Positions 1 through 16,665 of a DNA stretch of 64,000 nucleotides are shown one piece after another. Within the stretch, counting starts at the first letter, position 1. The number at the start of each line of letters is the position of its first letter. Location of the stretch: contig JADHYX010000011.1 in assembly GCA_027604685.1 (NCBI GenBank), positions 1 through 64,000 on the forward strand, read 5' to 3'. The notes under the pieces were generated by a model. The model was not told where the DNA came from. It saw only the letters and a list, made by a program, of their open reading frames with translations, and ran no database searches. The translations under genes and the position numbers were made by a program. Source of the stretch: Lobulomyces angularis. Its lineage: Eukaryota > Chytridiomycota > Chytridiomycetes > Lobulomycetales > Lobulomycetaceae.

Positions 1-509
1 TTTTTTTTTTTTTTTAGTATGTTGATAAAATTATTCATATTTTATCCAAATATGAAAATTAAAACCAAAAAAAAATAAATTAAAATAAAATTAAAAATTA
101 TATATATATTTTTTTATTTTTATTTGTAAACCTTTTTTTTTTTTTTTTGCAATTTCCATTTTTATTTGTAACTTTTGAATTTTTTTTTTTTATTTTATTT
201 TTTCTTTCTTTTTATTTTTATTTTTTACATATTTGATATTAAGACAAAAAAAAGAAATCTTGTTAAAAGTTAAAAAGATGTATTTTTTATATTTTTTTCA
301 AAGTAAAAACTTTCGTAATTGATTTTATTTTATTACAAAAGTGGCTCGACAAAGTGGCAATTGCCTCTTATTCTTTTCAACAAAAAAATTAATTTTTTCG
401 AGAATAACAAAAAAAAAAAAATTAATTTAACAAGAAAGTTAAAAAAAAAAAAAAAAATCTTCTTTGAATTTAAAATAGAAGAGAAAAAATAATAAAAAAA
501 AGATATAAC
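1..509. other. Non-coding 5' region upstream of CDC24
   Basis: Very AT-rich sequence with long A and T homopolymers and no open frame of note. It probably holds the promoter and 5' UTR of the CDC24 gene that starts at 510. No recognisable RNA gene or repeat was seen. Confidence 0.6.
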
Positions 510-3500
510 ATGTCCTCAATTCAACTTATACCTCAAACTAGTCAAGGGGGATCAAATTCACTTTTTCAACAGGCTTTGATTTTAATTGAAAAATTATATT
601 CGATTCCTGGATATGAGCAGTATCTGTTTCCAAATGGTTTTGTTGAAGGTTCAGAGACACCTGATATAATTAATGTATAAAAAAAAAAAAATTAATAATA
701 AAAAAACAATAACAAGGCAGTTTATTTTTTTTATTGTTATTTTTTTATTTTATTTTTTTGTCTTATTTATAGGTACTATGGTCATGTTTTAGATTAGGAG
801 CTAGTCTTTGTTATTTAATGAATCAAACTAATCCAAAAAATGTTTTAATTGTTCCTGATGTTAGCAATATCAATGGAAATTATAATAATGTTTGTAAAAA
901 ATCAGTGTTTCATTTTTTGGTTTCTTGTAAACAGGAATTAAATATTGCTGATGAAGATTCTTTTAACATTAGTGAGTTGTATAAAGATGATACCAGTGGC
1001 TTTGTTAAAGTAAAAAAAGAAAAAAAAGAAAAAAAAAAAAAACCAAATAATAAAAATAAAATATTTAAATAAAATACAAAAAAAAAAATAAAAGTTTTTT
1101 AATTATTATAAATTTTTTTTTTTTTTTTTCTTTTATAGGTTTTAAAAACAGTTTCTTTTGTTGCTGATGTTTTATATTCACAAAGCAGAATTCCAAAAAG
1201 ACAACTACCATTTAATTTAAATTCTTCGAATCAAGTGGAAATTCCCACTGACAATCGTTCAAAAGTTATTAAAGAATTGTTAATTACTGAAAGAAAATAT
1301 GTTGCTGATTTGGAGGATCTACAAGTATGTTAAAAAAAAAATAATAATAATAATAATAATAACTTTTTTTTATTTATAATTTTTTTTATTTTTATGATTA
1401 AAAATTATTTATTACTATAAAAAAAAGGCTTATTCAGTTGAAGTTTTAAACAATAATTTGTTAAATAAAAATCAATTTTATCAACTTTTTGTAAATTTAC
1501 CTGAGCTGTTAGATTTTCAAAGAAGATTTCTTTTATCATTGGAGGCGATTTTAGCTTTACCAATGGAAGAACAAAAAATTGGTTCTCTATTTGTTCAACA
1601 GGAACCAGCATTCACAGTTTACGAACCATTTTGTGCTAATTACAAACACGCTTCCAAATTAATATTAAGTGAAACTAATAAATTATCAAAACTTTCAAAT
1701 TTAATTGAGCCTTCCTATGGACTTCCATCATATTTAATAAAACCTATTCAAAGAATCTGTAAATATCCTCTTTTGCTTCGTGTAAGTATAACAAAAAAAA
1801 AAGACGTTATTTGTATAGTAGAATCTGTGTTTCACGTTATATAAAAGAAAAAAATTAAATAATTTATCGAATTTTATTTTTTCAGGAACTAATAAAATAT
1901 TCTGATGCAACTACATACCCTTTTATTGAAGATCTTAAAGCAGGAGAGGAGGCGATTAAACGAGTTACTCAAAATGTTAATGAACAAAAGCGATTGGAAG
2001 AAAATCAGGATATGAAATTAGCTTTGAGTGAACAGATTATTGATTTAAAAGTATTGAAAAATATGATAAAATTCAAATGATTATTTTTTTTTTTTCGTAT
2101 TAAAATTAACCATTTTTATTTATTTTTTTTTCTTTCATACTTTTTATCTAGAATCTTTCTTTTGATGATTTTGGAGATTTGCTATTACATGATAAATTTC
2201 CAATGAGCAATAATAATATAGAAAGGGATTATCAACTATTTCTTTTTGAGCGGATAATGCTTTGTTGTCGGGAGGTTCAAAAAAAAAAAAAAAAAAAAGG
2301 AAAAGAGGAACTTCCTCAATATTCACTGAAGGGAAACATATTTATACATACAATAGGCGGTGTAGTTGACACTTCAAAACCTGACTTACAGCAGTTTGGA
2401 TTACAAGTTTTTTGGAAAGATGGAAATGACATGGAGACGTTTGCCTTAAATTGCCGAAATGTTGAACAAGTTTCGATGTGGATGGGTAGACTCGAAAAAT
2501 TAATTGAGAGTGAAAGAACTCGTCAAAGAAACGTTAATGAAGGCCTATTAAATCCTGCTGTCAGAAACCGGATGTTTGGACCAGAAGACCTGGAACAAAA
2601 TGAACCAGACGAAGATGTGGATTTTAGTGGAGCAGGTCCACGAGGTCGCCCAAGAGGCAGATCAGATGCTTACGCTACGGCCGAAGCTGCTGCAGCAGTG
2701 ACGAAACTCTTTGGTAACCCTACATCTGCTAGTTCACCAAACATGGCAAGATCAAAATCAATCCCTAGAAATATCAATCAAACCGGATTTCAATGGGATA
2801 ATCCCCCACCGCCAGTTCCTCAAGATTACATGAACAGAAAGAGCACACCTGCAGCTCCAAGAGGCGCTTCCTTGCAAGGTAGCCAAAATTCAATTATGGA
2901 GGGAACTAGAGTAAATCAGAGACCGTACAGTGAATCACCAGCACCACGTGGAGATGGAAGAAACGCTGCGAGATATGGCGCTAATGTACAGTCTTTACCA
3001 GCGAATGCAAGACGGCCATCTATTAATAATCAGAGCACCAAAGAATATGATGATATAATGGCGAGTTTAGAGCAAGGAGGTTTACTTCCAGTTTCCAATA
3101 CCACTTCGTCTTCTCCTAAATTAGGAAGACAAAGACCAAATCCAATATCCACACAATTTGACACCAGTCAGTACCAGAATTATAACCAAAATGCTGCTTC
3201 TCCCACTGTGACAAACCCTAATGCAATTCAACAACAACAATCTTTAAATGGCAATTACCAGCAACAAAGAAAAAATGAATCGGGAACTCCAGTGTACCGA
3301 ACAGAAGCCGAAGCTCGCATGGCGGCTAGAATGCAGCAAGCTCAATTACAGCAAACATCACAACCCCAGTATCGAACGGTAAATGAAAAACAATTTTTTT
3401 TTTTTAAAAAAAAAAAAAAATTACATAGGAGGCTGAAGCTAGACTTATGGCACGTATGCAGCAAACTACACAAAATTCGAGTGAAAATAGGCAGCAATAT

Positions 3501-4078
3501 CGAACTGAAGCGGAAAGCAGAATGGCTGCTAGGATGCAGCAACTGCGAGTGAATAGCACTTCTTCGCTAGATCAACAGCATTCCTCGTATAATATTCCAC
3601 CTCCTACTTCACCACTTCCCGCACCACCTAGAGGTTCAAATAATTCACAACGAGGAAGTGGTGGTTCGCCACCTGCGGTTCCTGCTCTAATAAAAGTGAA
3701 AACCCATTTTGGAAGTGATATATTTGTTGTGGCAGTGCCATCTAGAGGCTGTCCATTTCAAGAATTGTTATCAAAAATCGAGAGAAAGATAAGATTATGT
3801 GGTGCTGCATTACCAGTAAGAAGAAAAAAAAGGGAAAAAAGCATTATAATTTTATTTTAAATTGTTTTTTCTAGGATGGTCGTCCATTACAATTGTCTTA
3901 CCGAGATAAGGTAAAAATAAAAAATAAAATTATTTTTTTTTTATACATTTCAATTTTTTTTTTTTTTTTGTTACAAAAAAAGGATGGAGATTTTTGTTTA
4001 ATTAAATCCAATGTAGATGTTGGTATAGCTTTTGAAATTGGTGCAGAAAATGGTGTTGTAAACTTATATGTGAAATAA
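510..4078 (+). CDS. CDC24: Cdc24-type Rho/Cdc42 guanine nucleotide exchange factor
   Basis: Cdc42 GEF that sets up cell polarity. Nine exons: 510-674, 773-1009, 1139-1324, 1428-1781, 1886-2050, 2152-3378, 3429-3815, 3875-3910 and 3983-4078. They give about 950 residues, and all eight introns are phase 0. Domain order matches the family: an N-terminal CDC24 calponin-homology-like segment (LWSCFRLGASLCYLMN, exon 2); a DH domain from KVIKELLITERKYVADL with the conserved LIKPIQRICKYPLLLR; a PH domain after 2152; a long low-complexity Pro/Gln/Asn/Arg linker; and a C-terminal PB1 domain (from about 3687) that in other fungi binds the Bem1 scaffold. The linker ends in three copies of a 15-residue repeat, listed separately. 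Start chosen at 510, the first in-frame ATG, leading straight into the CH-like region. Identity is secure from architecture; the exact exon 6-7 join is inferred. Confidence 0.93.
3291..3545 (+). repeat. Three-copy 15-residue repeat inside CDC24
   Basis: The linker before the PB1 domain carries three near-copies of YRTEAEARMAARMQQ, at about 3294-3338, 3370-3464 (interrupted by the intron 3379-3428) and 3496-3540. The copies are separated by Gln/Ser/Thr-rich spacers. Only the middle copy contains an intron, exactly between its Thr and Glu codons. Confidence 0.85.
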
Positions 4079-4166
4079 ACCAAAAAAAAAAAAATTATAA
4101 TAAAAATAATTAAAAAAAAAAAAAAAAAAAAATAACTTTATAAAAATAAAAAAAAAAAACAATTAA

Positions 4167-6684
<2,518 letters not shown>

Positions 6685-7051
6685 TCAATCAATTTAATGT
6701 AATTTTTTTTAATTTTTTTGTAATGTATGAGAAAATAATTGAATGGATGAATAAATTAAACTTTTATAAAACAATAAATTTACACCATTTTATAATGGCA
6801 ATAATATGGGGATAAAAAACAATTATTGTTTTACAATATATGCCACTATGGAGTGGGTATAATTATAGTGTTATCTCATAAAAATATAGCCAATTAATTC
6901 TAAATGTAGGTGTAATATTTAATAGATCCTTCTATTTGGTAAAAACAATACAAATTTGCTTAACAAAAAAAAAAACAATTTTGAATAAAAATTAAAAATA
7001 AAAATAAAAATGGAAAAAAAAAAAAAATAATTCTGATATAGCACTTAGACG
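6685..7051. other. Intergenic spacer
   Basis: Between two genes on the same strand. It should hold the 3' UTR of the kelch gene (AATAAA-like sites near 6751 and 6771) and the promoter of the P-loop kinase. Nothing else recognised. Confidence 0.5.
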
Positions 7052-7857
7052 ATGTTTTCTTTTCTATTTTCAAAAAAACCAGAATCACATACTGAGAAAA
7101 ATAAATTCAATCCGCTGCCTTTTCCTCCAAAAATTCGAATTGTTGGTAATAAGTTTAAAAAAGATAAATATTTCCGTGTTTATTCGCCAAATTAAAATAG
7201 GAAGTTCAGGATCAGGAAAATCTACTTTAGGAAAGGATATTGGAAAAGTTTTGGGAATTGAGCATTTGGAAGAGGATTCTGTACAATTTACAAACAATTT
7301 TGCAAGACTTGATGATAAAGTATCTCAAAACATCGCTTTTCAGTTTACAAAAAGAAATAGAGAAAAAGGTATTTGAAATTTCAAATATAAATTTTTTTTT
7401 TTTTAATTTTATTTATTTTTGAATTTTTTCAGGATATGTAACAGATGGATCATGGGTCAATTTGCATGGAATCATCTTACCACAGTGCAATGTTTTAATT
7501 TTTTTAGACTACTCCTTTTTTATTTCATTTTTTCGTTTGGTGAGAAGGACATTTTTTAGGTGTTATTATTCAGTAAATTTATGGGGATTATCTGATTGCA
7601 AAGAAAGTTTTGGTCAAGTCTTTCAATTTAATAGTGATAGTGTTATATTTCACTATTTAAAATCGTATTTTCGATTTAAATTTTACGGAATCAGTAAATA
7701 CAGATCATTAGTGAAGTCGGATTGGAAGGAGAATGGTTTTGAAAAAGCTGCAGAGGTTGACGACCGTGATGTATGGAAAGGAGAAAGAATAATTTTGCAT
7801 TTTACGCACCCTAGTGAAGTTGAATTATGGCTAAAAAGTGTGCAGAAAAATTCGTAA
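7052..7857 (+). CDS. FlaR/topology-modulation-like P-loop kinase (adenylate kinase-like fold)
   Basis: Three exons: 7052-7145, 7201-7368 and 7433-7857, about 228 residues, both introns phase 1. Splicing builds a Walker A motif, GSSGSGKST, at residues 32-40. Further on, GYVTDGSW, the hydrophobic IFLDY strand, the Arg-rich LVRRTFFR and the LWG...CKESF...DSVIFHYL stretch follow the pattern of bacterial 'DNA topology modulation protein FlaR' and related small nucleotide kinases. It probably phosphorylates a nucleotide or small molecule; the substrate cannot be read from sequence. The family is best known from bacteria, but this copy has two normal introns and the same base composition as its neighbours, so any transfer would be old. 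Confidence 0.75.
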
Positions 7858-8152
7858 TTAGTAAAATTCGAAATCAAAACCAAAAAGCATTTGTCTAGTT
7901 TTTTTTTTAATATAGAGTAGCAATATAGTTAATTTAATATTCTTTAGTAGCCGAATTTTTTTTTAACATATTTTAAGAAATGAATTTTCAACAGTATAAT
8001 AATTCAAATCAATATTGTTTTTGTGCTGTCATTGTTTGGTATTTGAATAGTAAACTGAAATTTAAAAATGTCTGTCGCTATGACTTGTTGACTTGATGCA
8101 ATCAAAAATTTTTTATTTAAATTTAAAAAATGAAAATTTTAGCAAAATTTTT
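7858..8152. other. Convergent intergenic spacer
   Basis: Short AT-rich gap between a plus-strand and a minus-strand gene. It should carry both 3' UTRs. No further feature seen. Confidence 0.5.
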
Positions 8153-8702
8153 CTAATTATTCAATAGTTTCTTCATCTTAACAAATTTAATCCCTTTCGT
8201 TTCCCATTCTTCTTCAAATCTTTCAAATCTTATTTTTTTTTTTTAAAAAATTTTGAAAATAATTTTTTACAGTAAAAGTTTTATATTAAAAAAATAGATA
8301 TTTTTTTTTTTTTATTAATTTTACGTACCCAGATTTGTTATAAAATCCTTCTTGTTCAATTCTAGCATTGCACCATAGTTTAATTTTGCAGTCAAATTTA
8401 TTGATTAAAAATTCACTAATTTTACCCAGCATGTATTTGCCAAATCCAAGTTTTTGAAAATTAAAATCTATAGCAAACTTTCTAAATTGACAATCAACAT
8501 AATCTTCAGATTTTTCTCCTAAAAATAAAGAAATGACACCAATGATTTCATTATTAATTTTATTTTTCAATCCAAAATGAAAGGCTGTATTTAAAGCATC
8601 CTCTTCTAGTTGTACTTTTTCCGGATTGTTTGGCCATAATACTTTTAAGCGCAAATTATACGTTTGCTGAAATTCAATTTCTCCAAACTCATAATTTTCC
8701 AT
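8153..8702 (-). CDS. GNAT-family N-acetyltransferase
   Basis: Two exons: 8329-8702 and 8153-8228 (complement), 149 residues, phase-2 intron with a GTACGT donor. The acetyl-CoA-binding core is visible: RKFAIDFNFQKLGFGKYML is motif A with the Q/R-x-x-G-x-G/A-type loop, and LWCNARIEQEGFYNKSG is motif B. The second exon supplies the expected end, FERFEEEWETKGIKFVKM, which resembles the 'EGI-H-M' tail of small GNATs such as YjcF/ElaA. Reading straight through instead gives a poly-Lys tail and stop at 8286 and loses this tail, so the spliced form is preferred. The substrate is unknown. Confidence 0.8.
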
Positions 8703-10070
8703 TAATAATTAAAATATTTTTTAAGCGTTTTATACTTTTTTACACCTTAAAAAAAAAAAAAAAGTGAAATAATGAGCACAACATCAGATCCAGGCAATTT
8801 AGTGTCAATTTACAGTCAATTTTTTAAAATTGAAATTTAAGCATTAATTTCATCTTATTTAAAAGTTTACTTTAAATTTTAGTTCGAATAAATACATTTA
8901 TGCAATTTTATCTAAGTCAGGAATAAAAGTCATTTTTTTTGTTTTGAAATTCAACAACATCGTATTGAATTTCTTTTTTCTTCAAATATATTTTGCTATT
9001 TTATTTTAGTCGGGATTTATTCTGATCTTAAACTCTTCATTTCTTAATAATATGTAAATTTTATCGATACCACTTTTGGTCGACCCATAGGTTTTGTGAG
9101 TTGAGGTGTTTTTGGTTCTTGGGATTACCTTAAGGTTTTTTAAGTATCGTGAATTTAATTACAATTAATACTTTTTCAGTTGTATTGGATCAACTCAAGT
9201 ATTGCTTTGATCACTATAATAAAAGAAAGTGAAATTACATGATGTCAAATGTGACTGTATTTGAATATTATAAAAATTATTCACTAAAATGATTAGATTT
9301 TTTTGAGATTTCATTTATTAAATCCAGTTTTCCTATTTTGCATATCAGGTGTCTTCTGTGATAACTCTAAAATCAATTCAAAAAATTTAAGTATTTCCTT
9401 TATTTTGTAAAAATTTACTTTCAATTTAGTCGGAATAAACAAAACTGTGCTAATTTAACTAAATTATCATGAATTCAGATACTTTTTGAATAAAAAAACG
9501 TTATTAATCTCATTCTAATTTTGTTGGTGAGAACAAAAAAAAAGAATTTTCTTTATTGTGAAAATTCATGAAATCAATTCAATTGCTCAGTTCTTTCTAT
9601 AACTATGTTATTTAATACTATTTCTATTATTTTCAGTGTCGGGATGTGTTCAAAATTAAAAACTGTAATATTTAAGCTGCTTTAAACTGAGGAGCTTTAA
9701 TAAAAGTGAGATCCTATCAATAAAAAAATAAAGTCATCGATTGTGTTTTTTTTGAAGCTTGTCAAATACACTATTATTTGCCTTTATTTACACTCTAAAC
9801 CTCTATTTATGTAATGTGGAGTAGCAAGCAAGCATATAGTTATAATTTTCTGTTAATAGTATTGTCTTAAAAAAAATGGTCTTCTGAATATTTTGAAGAA
9901 GGGTATGAAAATGGCGCTTTTAGATGTCAGCAGCTGACTTCCTTTGTGGAATAATTAATATTATTTTTTACATCTTCTACTTCTACCCCGTTCTCTTTAT
10001 GGTAAAAATTTAATATTTTAACTCAAAAAAAATAACTGAAATAATCACTTTAAAAAAAATAATTATATAA
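8703..10070. other. Gene-poor region of about 1.4 kb
   Basis: No gene could be supported. There is a short frame from an ATG near 8772 (about 22 codons) and a roughly 40-codon minus-strand open stretch around 9017-9140 without ATG or recognised family. Two stretches, near 8860-8892 and 9408-9440, look alike (about 80 percent over 33 bases), possibly an old duplication. The last part is the likely promoter of the amylase gene. Confidence 0.5.
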
Positions 10071-13016
10071 ATGAATAAAGTTATTATTTTTATTCACATT
10101 CTTTTGTTTTGCCTTACTGCAAGTGCACCAACCACAATCGTGTTAAATTCACCCGTATTTCAAAATGCTCAGAATGTTTTTTTGGCAGGGGATTACAATG
10201 AATGGTCAACTAACAAGAATCGAATGACATTTAATGAAAAATGGACCGTTACTGTTGAAATGAATAGAGAAATTAAGCAGCAGTATAAGTTTATTGTTGA
10301 CGGGAGTAATTTTATTTAGTATTACTTACTTTTTAATTTTCAATTTTCAGAATGGACATTAGACGACTTTGCTCCAAAAGAAAACGACGGAAGAGGGAAT
10401 GTCAATAACTGGCTTGCACCGTTACAGAAAGAAACATCCAGTTCTTCTTTGACTACTACAACCTCACTTATTGCCTCTTCTCCTACTACATCATTTACTA
10501 CAAGTATTCCTTCTTCATCAAGCACCAACCCTGGGACAAATCCAACAGAACTGCCAGGATGCCAAAATTATAACGGGAAGGACAGTTGCCAAGGACAGCA
10601 AACTGAGTACGATATTTCTGTTGAAGAAAGGAGGTGGCAAACACCATCTAGAAATTCTTCTGGTAATATAGTTATAACTATACATTTTGTTAATAAAATA
10701 ATAAGATTATGTATCTTCTTACCAAGATTATAGCGACTTAACTGGATATGCTTCATTTGAATATTCAAATGACAGAAAATCGGCTGTAGTAACTGTTAAA
10801 GCTTTTACTAGAGATCCTAACGCTGTAGTTTTAGTTTCTTTTAATGGTGGAGCAGCAACTACAACCAATACTTTTCAAGCAACTTCAGATATGAAAGAGG
10901 ATTTAACTATAAAACTTACTATTGCTAACACTGTCCAATCTTTAACTTTGGATCCTTTAAACTTCCTTTGGCAAAATAATGTAGTAAACTCTAATTTTGA
11001 TGGTACTAAAGGCGCCATTGTAGAACTATTAGGTTGGCCATATAAAGATATAGCCCAGGAATGTGTATTTCTCGGTAAAGCAGGATATACTGGTGTCAGA
11101 ATATGGTAGGTTTTTTTAATTAAAATAAAAATAGTTCAGTTGTTTTAATGATCTTAAAGGCCAGCCAATGAACATATTCAAACTGACAAATGGCTTGGAG
11201 AAAATAATGAAATTAATAATTGGTATTATGTTTGTAAGTGAAATTCTGTGCTGTATTGTTAACAACTGCTTTTAACAGACCAGCCAGTGTCTTACAGGCT
11301 ACATAGCAGAATGGGAACAAGAGATGAACTAAGATCAATGATTCAAATTTGCAGAAGTCATGGAGTCAGAATTTACGCTGATGCTGCTTTTAATCAAATG
11401 GTGGGTAAACTCAATAAAATTTTTAATAAATTCTATTTTATTTCAGACGGGAGGGGGTAACGATGTATTAGATCATAGAAACCAAAAAGGTAACTTCTGT
11501 GAGACTTGGGGTGGTAAAGAAGCTACTGCTGGCAGTCCCTACTATACTCCGAATTGGACTTACAAAATTAATCAAAACACTGGTAAAAGGTAATTAAAAT
11601 GAGATCCAAATAAAGTTTAAAATCATTATTTTTTATTCAGTACAACTTATAAAAAAATTTAACTTGTTAAAAAAAATTGCTAATAATTTTCTTAGAGCAG
11701 CATTGGAGTTTCCTGCAGTACCTTATGGTCCATCTGATTTTCACTGCGAAAGGGCAATGACAGCATGGCAGGATCCATTTCAACTTCAATTTGGTTGGTT
11801 AAGTGGTTTAGCAGATCTTAACACCGGTAAACCATATGTTCAAGAAAGAATTGCTGATTTTTTGGTTGACTTACTTTCAATTGGATTTAGTGGCTTTAGA
11901 AGTATGAATTTCTAATACATTACTTCTTATTATTATTATTTTTTCACTTTAGTTGATGCAGCAAAACATGTAAATTTACTAATATACTTAAAAAAATATT
12001 TAAAAATAAAAATAACAAAGCTTGCAATACTAATTAAAAACTAATATCTTTCTGTTTTTAATCAATTTTAGATTGGACCAAATCACCTAGCAAAAATTTT
12101 TTCAATTTTAAAACGCAAATTAGGAGGAAGTGATTTACCATCCGATTTTATAGCTTGGTTAGAAGTCTTGATAGGCGGAGAGAAAGATTTGCTATGTTGT
12201 AATCCGTAATTCTTAAAAATTGACAATGCTCATTAACTTACCAAATTTATTTTACTTTTAATGAAAGTGGACCATACAATTGGTATACTGGTAACGACGA
12301 ACTAATGAAAAAGGCAGGGTTATCAGATAATGATATTTATAAAGTCAAAATGTGGAGTGCAGATTATCCCAAGGTGCCAACATTTACATTATTGAATTAA
12401 TTATATAACAATTTTTTTTATTTTTTTTTAGGAAATGCCGATCTGTGGCAACTGGATATTACCACCATCCAGGTTCCTGGTCCAAAACGATGATCATGAT
12501 CAGATGTTTGGTGGTAGCCCAAGAGATATGCAGTCATTCGGTTCAGTATTGGCAACTGCCAAAGACGTCAATTCTCATAGAAATTTTGAAGTAAATTTGT
12601 TCAACAGACGGGACCATGACTGGTAAGATATTAAAGTTTCTATAATATTTACAAGCAATAACTTCAATTTCTTGCTTTGTTTTTAAAATATTGTAACGAA
12701 TTAATAAAAAAAAAAAAAAAGGAAATTTAGAGCCATACTTTCAGGATTTTCTTTCACCGAAAAGGGTGCTAAGGGATTTCCAGACGGAAAAAGTGACTGT
12801 AAAATTTACAAAGGAAATCAAAGTAGTTGTAATTCAGTTCCTCGCGCTCAAGCTTTTGTTGCTGAATCCTGCGGATACTTTAACGGTGGTGTTTTTAAAT
12901 CGAATTCGTACAGCAGAGTTCACAGAGACCTTAAAATTGTGAATGCCATGAGAAATTGGATGGGACTAAATAGCGTAGGACCTTCCGAATTAGGATTACC
13001 TAATCATTGTCAATAA
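10071..13016 (+). CDS. Secreted alpha-amylase (GH13) with N-terminal CBM48-type glycogen/starch-binding domain
   Basis: Multi-exon gene; exon 1 is 10071-10305, exon 2 starts at 10351. Begins with a signal peptide (MNKVIIFIHILLFCLTASA). A CBM48/AMPK-type beta-sandwich follows (VFLAGDYNEWSTNKNRMTF ... YKFIVDGKWTLDD), then a Ser/Thr-rich linker (10440-10540), a second beta-rich module (about 10740-10970) and the GH13 barrel. Catalytic landmarks: GFRVDAAKH (nucleophile Asp, split by the intron near 11900-11953), WLEVLIGGE (general acid/base Glu, about 12155) and VQNDDHDQ (third acid, about 12490). Family knowledge: endo-hydrolysis of alpha-1,4 glucans. The signal peptide implies extracellular or vacuolar starch digestion. 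Extra cysteines in the C-terminal half fit a secreted fold. Substrate is inferred from family only. Confidence 0.9.
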
Positions 13017-13327
13017 ACATATTGATAAGCAGTAAATAAAGGATTTCATTGTAATACCGTAAATTTGTGTAGAAGTTGTAGCAATTACAATATATTTTCA
13101 CTCATAAAAAGAATAAACAAATTAAAAAAAAAAAATTTTTAAAAAAAATTTGATATTAAATTATAATATTTAACTTTATTGAAAAGTTTAATTATCATTC
13201 AAGTATACTATTTTTTTAAAAAAACATAATAACTAATAACAAAAAAAATATCAAATCAAGTACAGATTAATAAATACAAAAAAAATAATGAAAATTTGGA
13301 TACAAGGAAAAAAAATTTATAATTTTT
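13017..13327. other. Convergent intergenic spacer
   Basis: Homopolymer-rich gap between the 3' ends of the amylase gene and the Miro gene. An AATAAA-like site lies near 13035. No other feature recognised. Confidence 0.5.
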
Positions 13328-15726
<2,399 letters not shown>

Positions 15727-16379
15727 TTATAGAAAATAAATCAAATACTTAAAAAACAAATCTGGTATTTTCTTATGTAATAAATATACTGAGGGTATAA
15801 TTTCCTAGGTAGCAATGATTATTTGGAGAGAAAAAAAAAAAAAAAAAAGAAAATAATATAAAAGGGAGTTGGAATTTTTATTTTTATTGTTAAATATTAA
15901 ATAACTTGTTGTAATTCTTAATCAGTTTTTTAATTATAAATATTTTCTTAGATAATGTTTTATTAAAATAAACTGATGGTTAAATATTTAATGATTTGTT
16001 TTATTTCTTAAATCAGCTTTTTAATAATAGTTATTCGTCAAAAATTGCTTACAACAACATGGATACTGAAAATATAAAGTTACTGAACAAAAAATTCTAA
16101 TTGGGACAGTTGGGAAGCATATTAATAGCATTATCAATTTATTGCTGGTAATCTATTGGAATTATTGTCTACACACCGACCTTATGTCTTAACGCCAAAG
16201 TAATCTGTTATATTATCGTTACCTGCATAATACTTGTCCCATGATTTTATATCTCCTTCGGAAAAATATCGCATAATTATATGATGCGAGACCTATCGTA
16301 TTTATAATCTTTTCTATTCATTTAAGACTCAACTTCATTTCATTATCTGCTGAAAATCCATAATAGGAAGTTATGGATT
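15727..16379. other. Gene-poor region upstream of GEM1
   Basis: Holds the GEM1 promoter and an imperfect direct repeat (listed separately). 16050-16379 is less AT-rich than typical spacer and may be part of the decayed coding relic listed next. One minus-strand stretch near 16195-16265 reads as SEGDIKSWDKYYAGNDNITD before it is interrupted. No intact gene. Confidence 0.5.
15893..16041 (+). repeat. Imperfect direct repeat, about 60 bp, two copies
   Basis: Copy 1 at about 15890-15953 and copy 2 at about 15977-16040 share the same order of words: GTTAAATATT, AATAACTTGT versus AATGATTTGT, TTCTTAATCAG versus TTCTTAAATCAG, and TTTTTAAT followed by a TAnTTATT-type end. A spacer of roughly 23 bp lies between them. 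This looks like a local duplication that has diverged. Confidence 0.55.
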
Positions 16380-16665
16380 TGAGGTAAATAATCTCAAATT
16401 CATCTCAAGTCTCCTGCAAGAGGTAATCTACAAAAAGTTGTATTCCTCGGAATATCTGTAGTATAACATCCTGGTTCTATATCCTTTTCTGGACACATAT
16501 TGGTACGATCTAAGGATATATTGATTTTACCGGTTAGTGAAATATCTCCTTAGCAACGACTGTATCTCTCTAAAAACCTAGAAAATTTACTGCTATAGTA
16601 GCAGTAATTGCTTGAACATCTGCACATGTATCAGACACTAATATATACGTATATTCCCCTCTTTA
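16380..16665 (-). pseudogene. Decayed coding relic, possibly from a small secreted (LysM-like?) protein
   Basis: On the minus strand two open pieces in different frames look protein-like but are broken by a stop and a one-base shift. The first, from about 16662, reads YTYILVSDTCADVQAITATI. The second, from about 16550, contains LTGKINISLDRTNMCPEKD followed by IEPGCYTTDIPRNTTFC. The paired Cys and the Y-x-V-x-S-D-T-C pattern recall fungal LysM domains. No start codon, no intact frame and no good splice sites were found. The family call is weak; decay is inferred from the stops. Confidence 0.3.

Noticed and set aside
8286..8328. Poly-lysine C-terminus for the GNAT gene
   Set aside because: The tract is the start of an intron. 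Splicing at GTACGT to 8228 gives a family-like tail instead of a homopolymer-encoded one.
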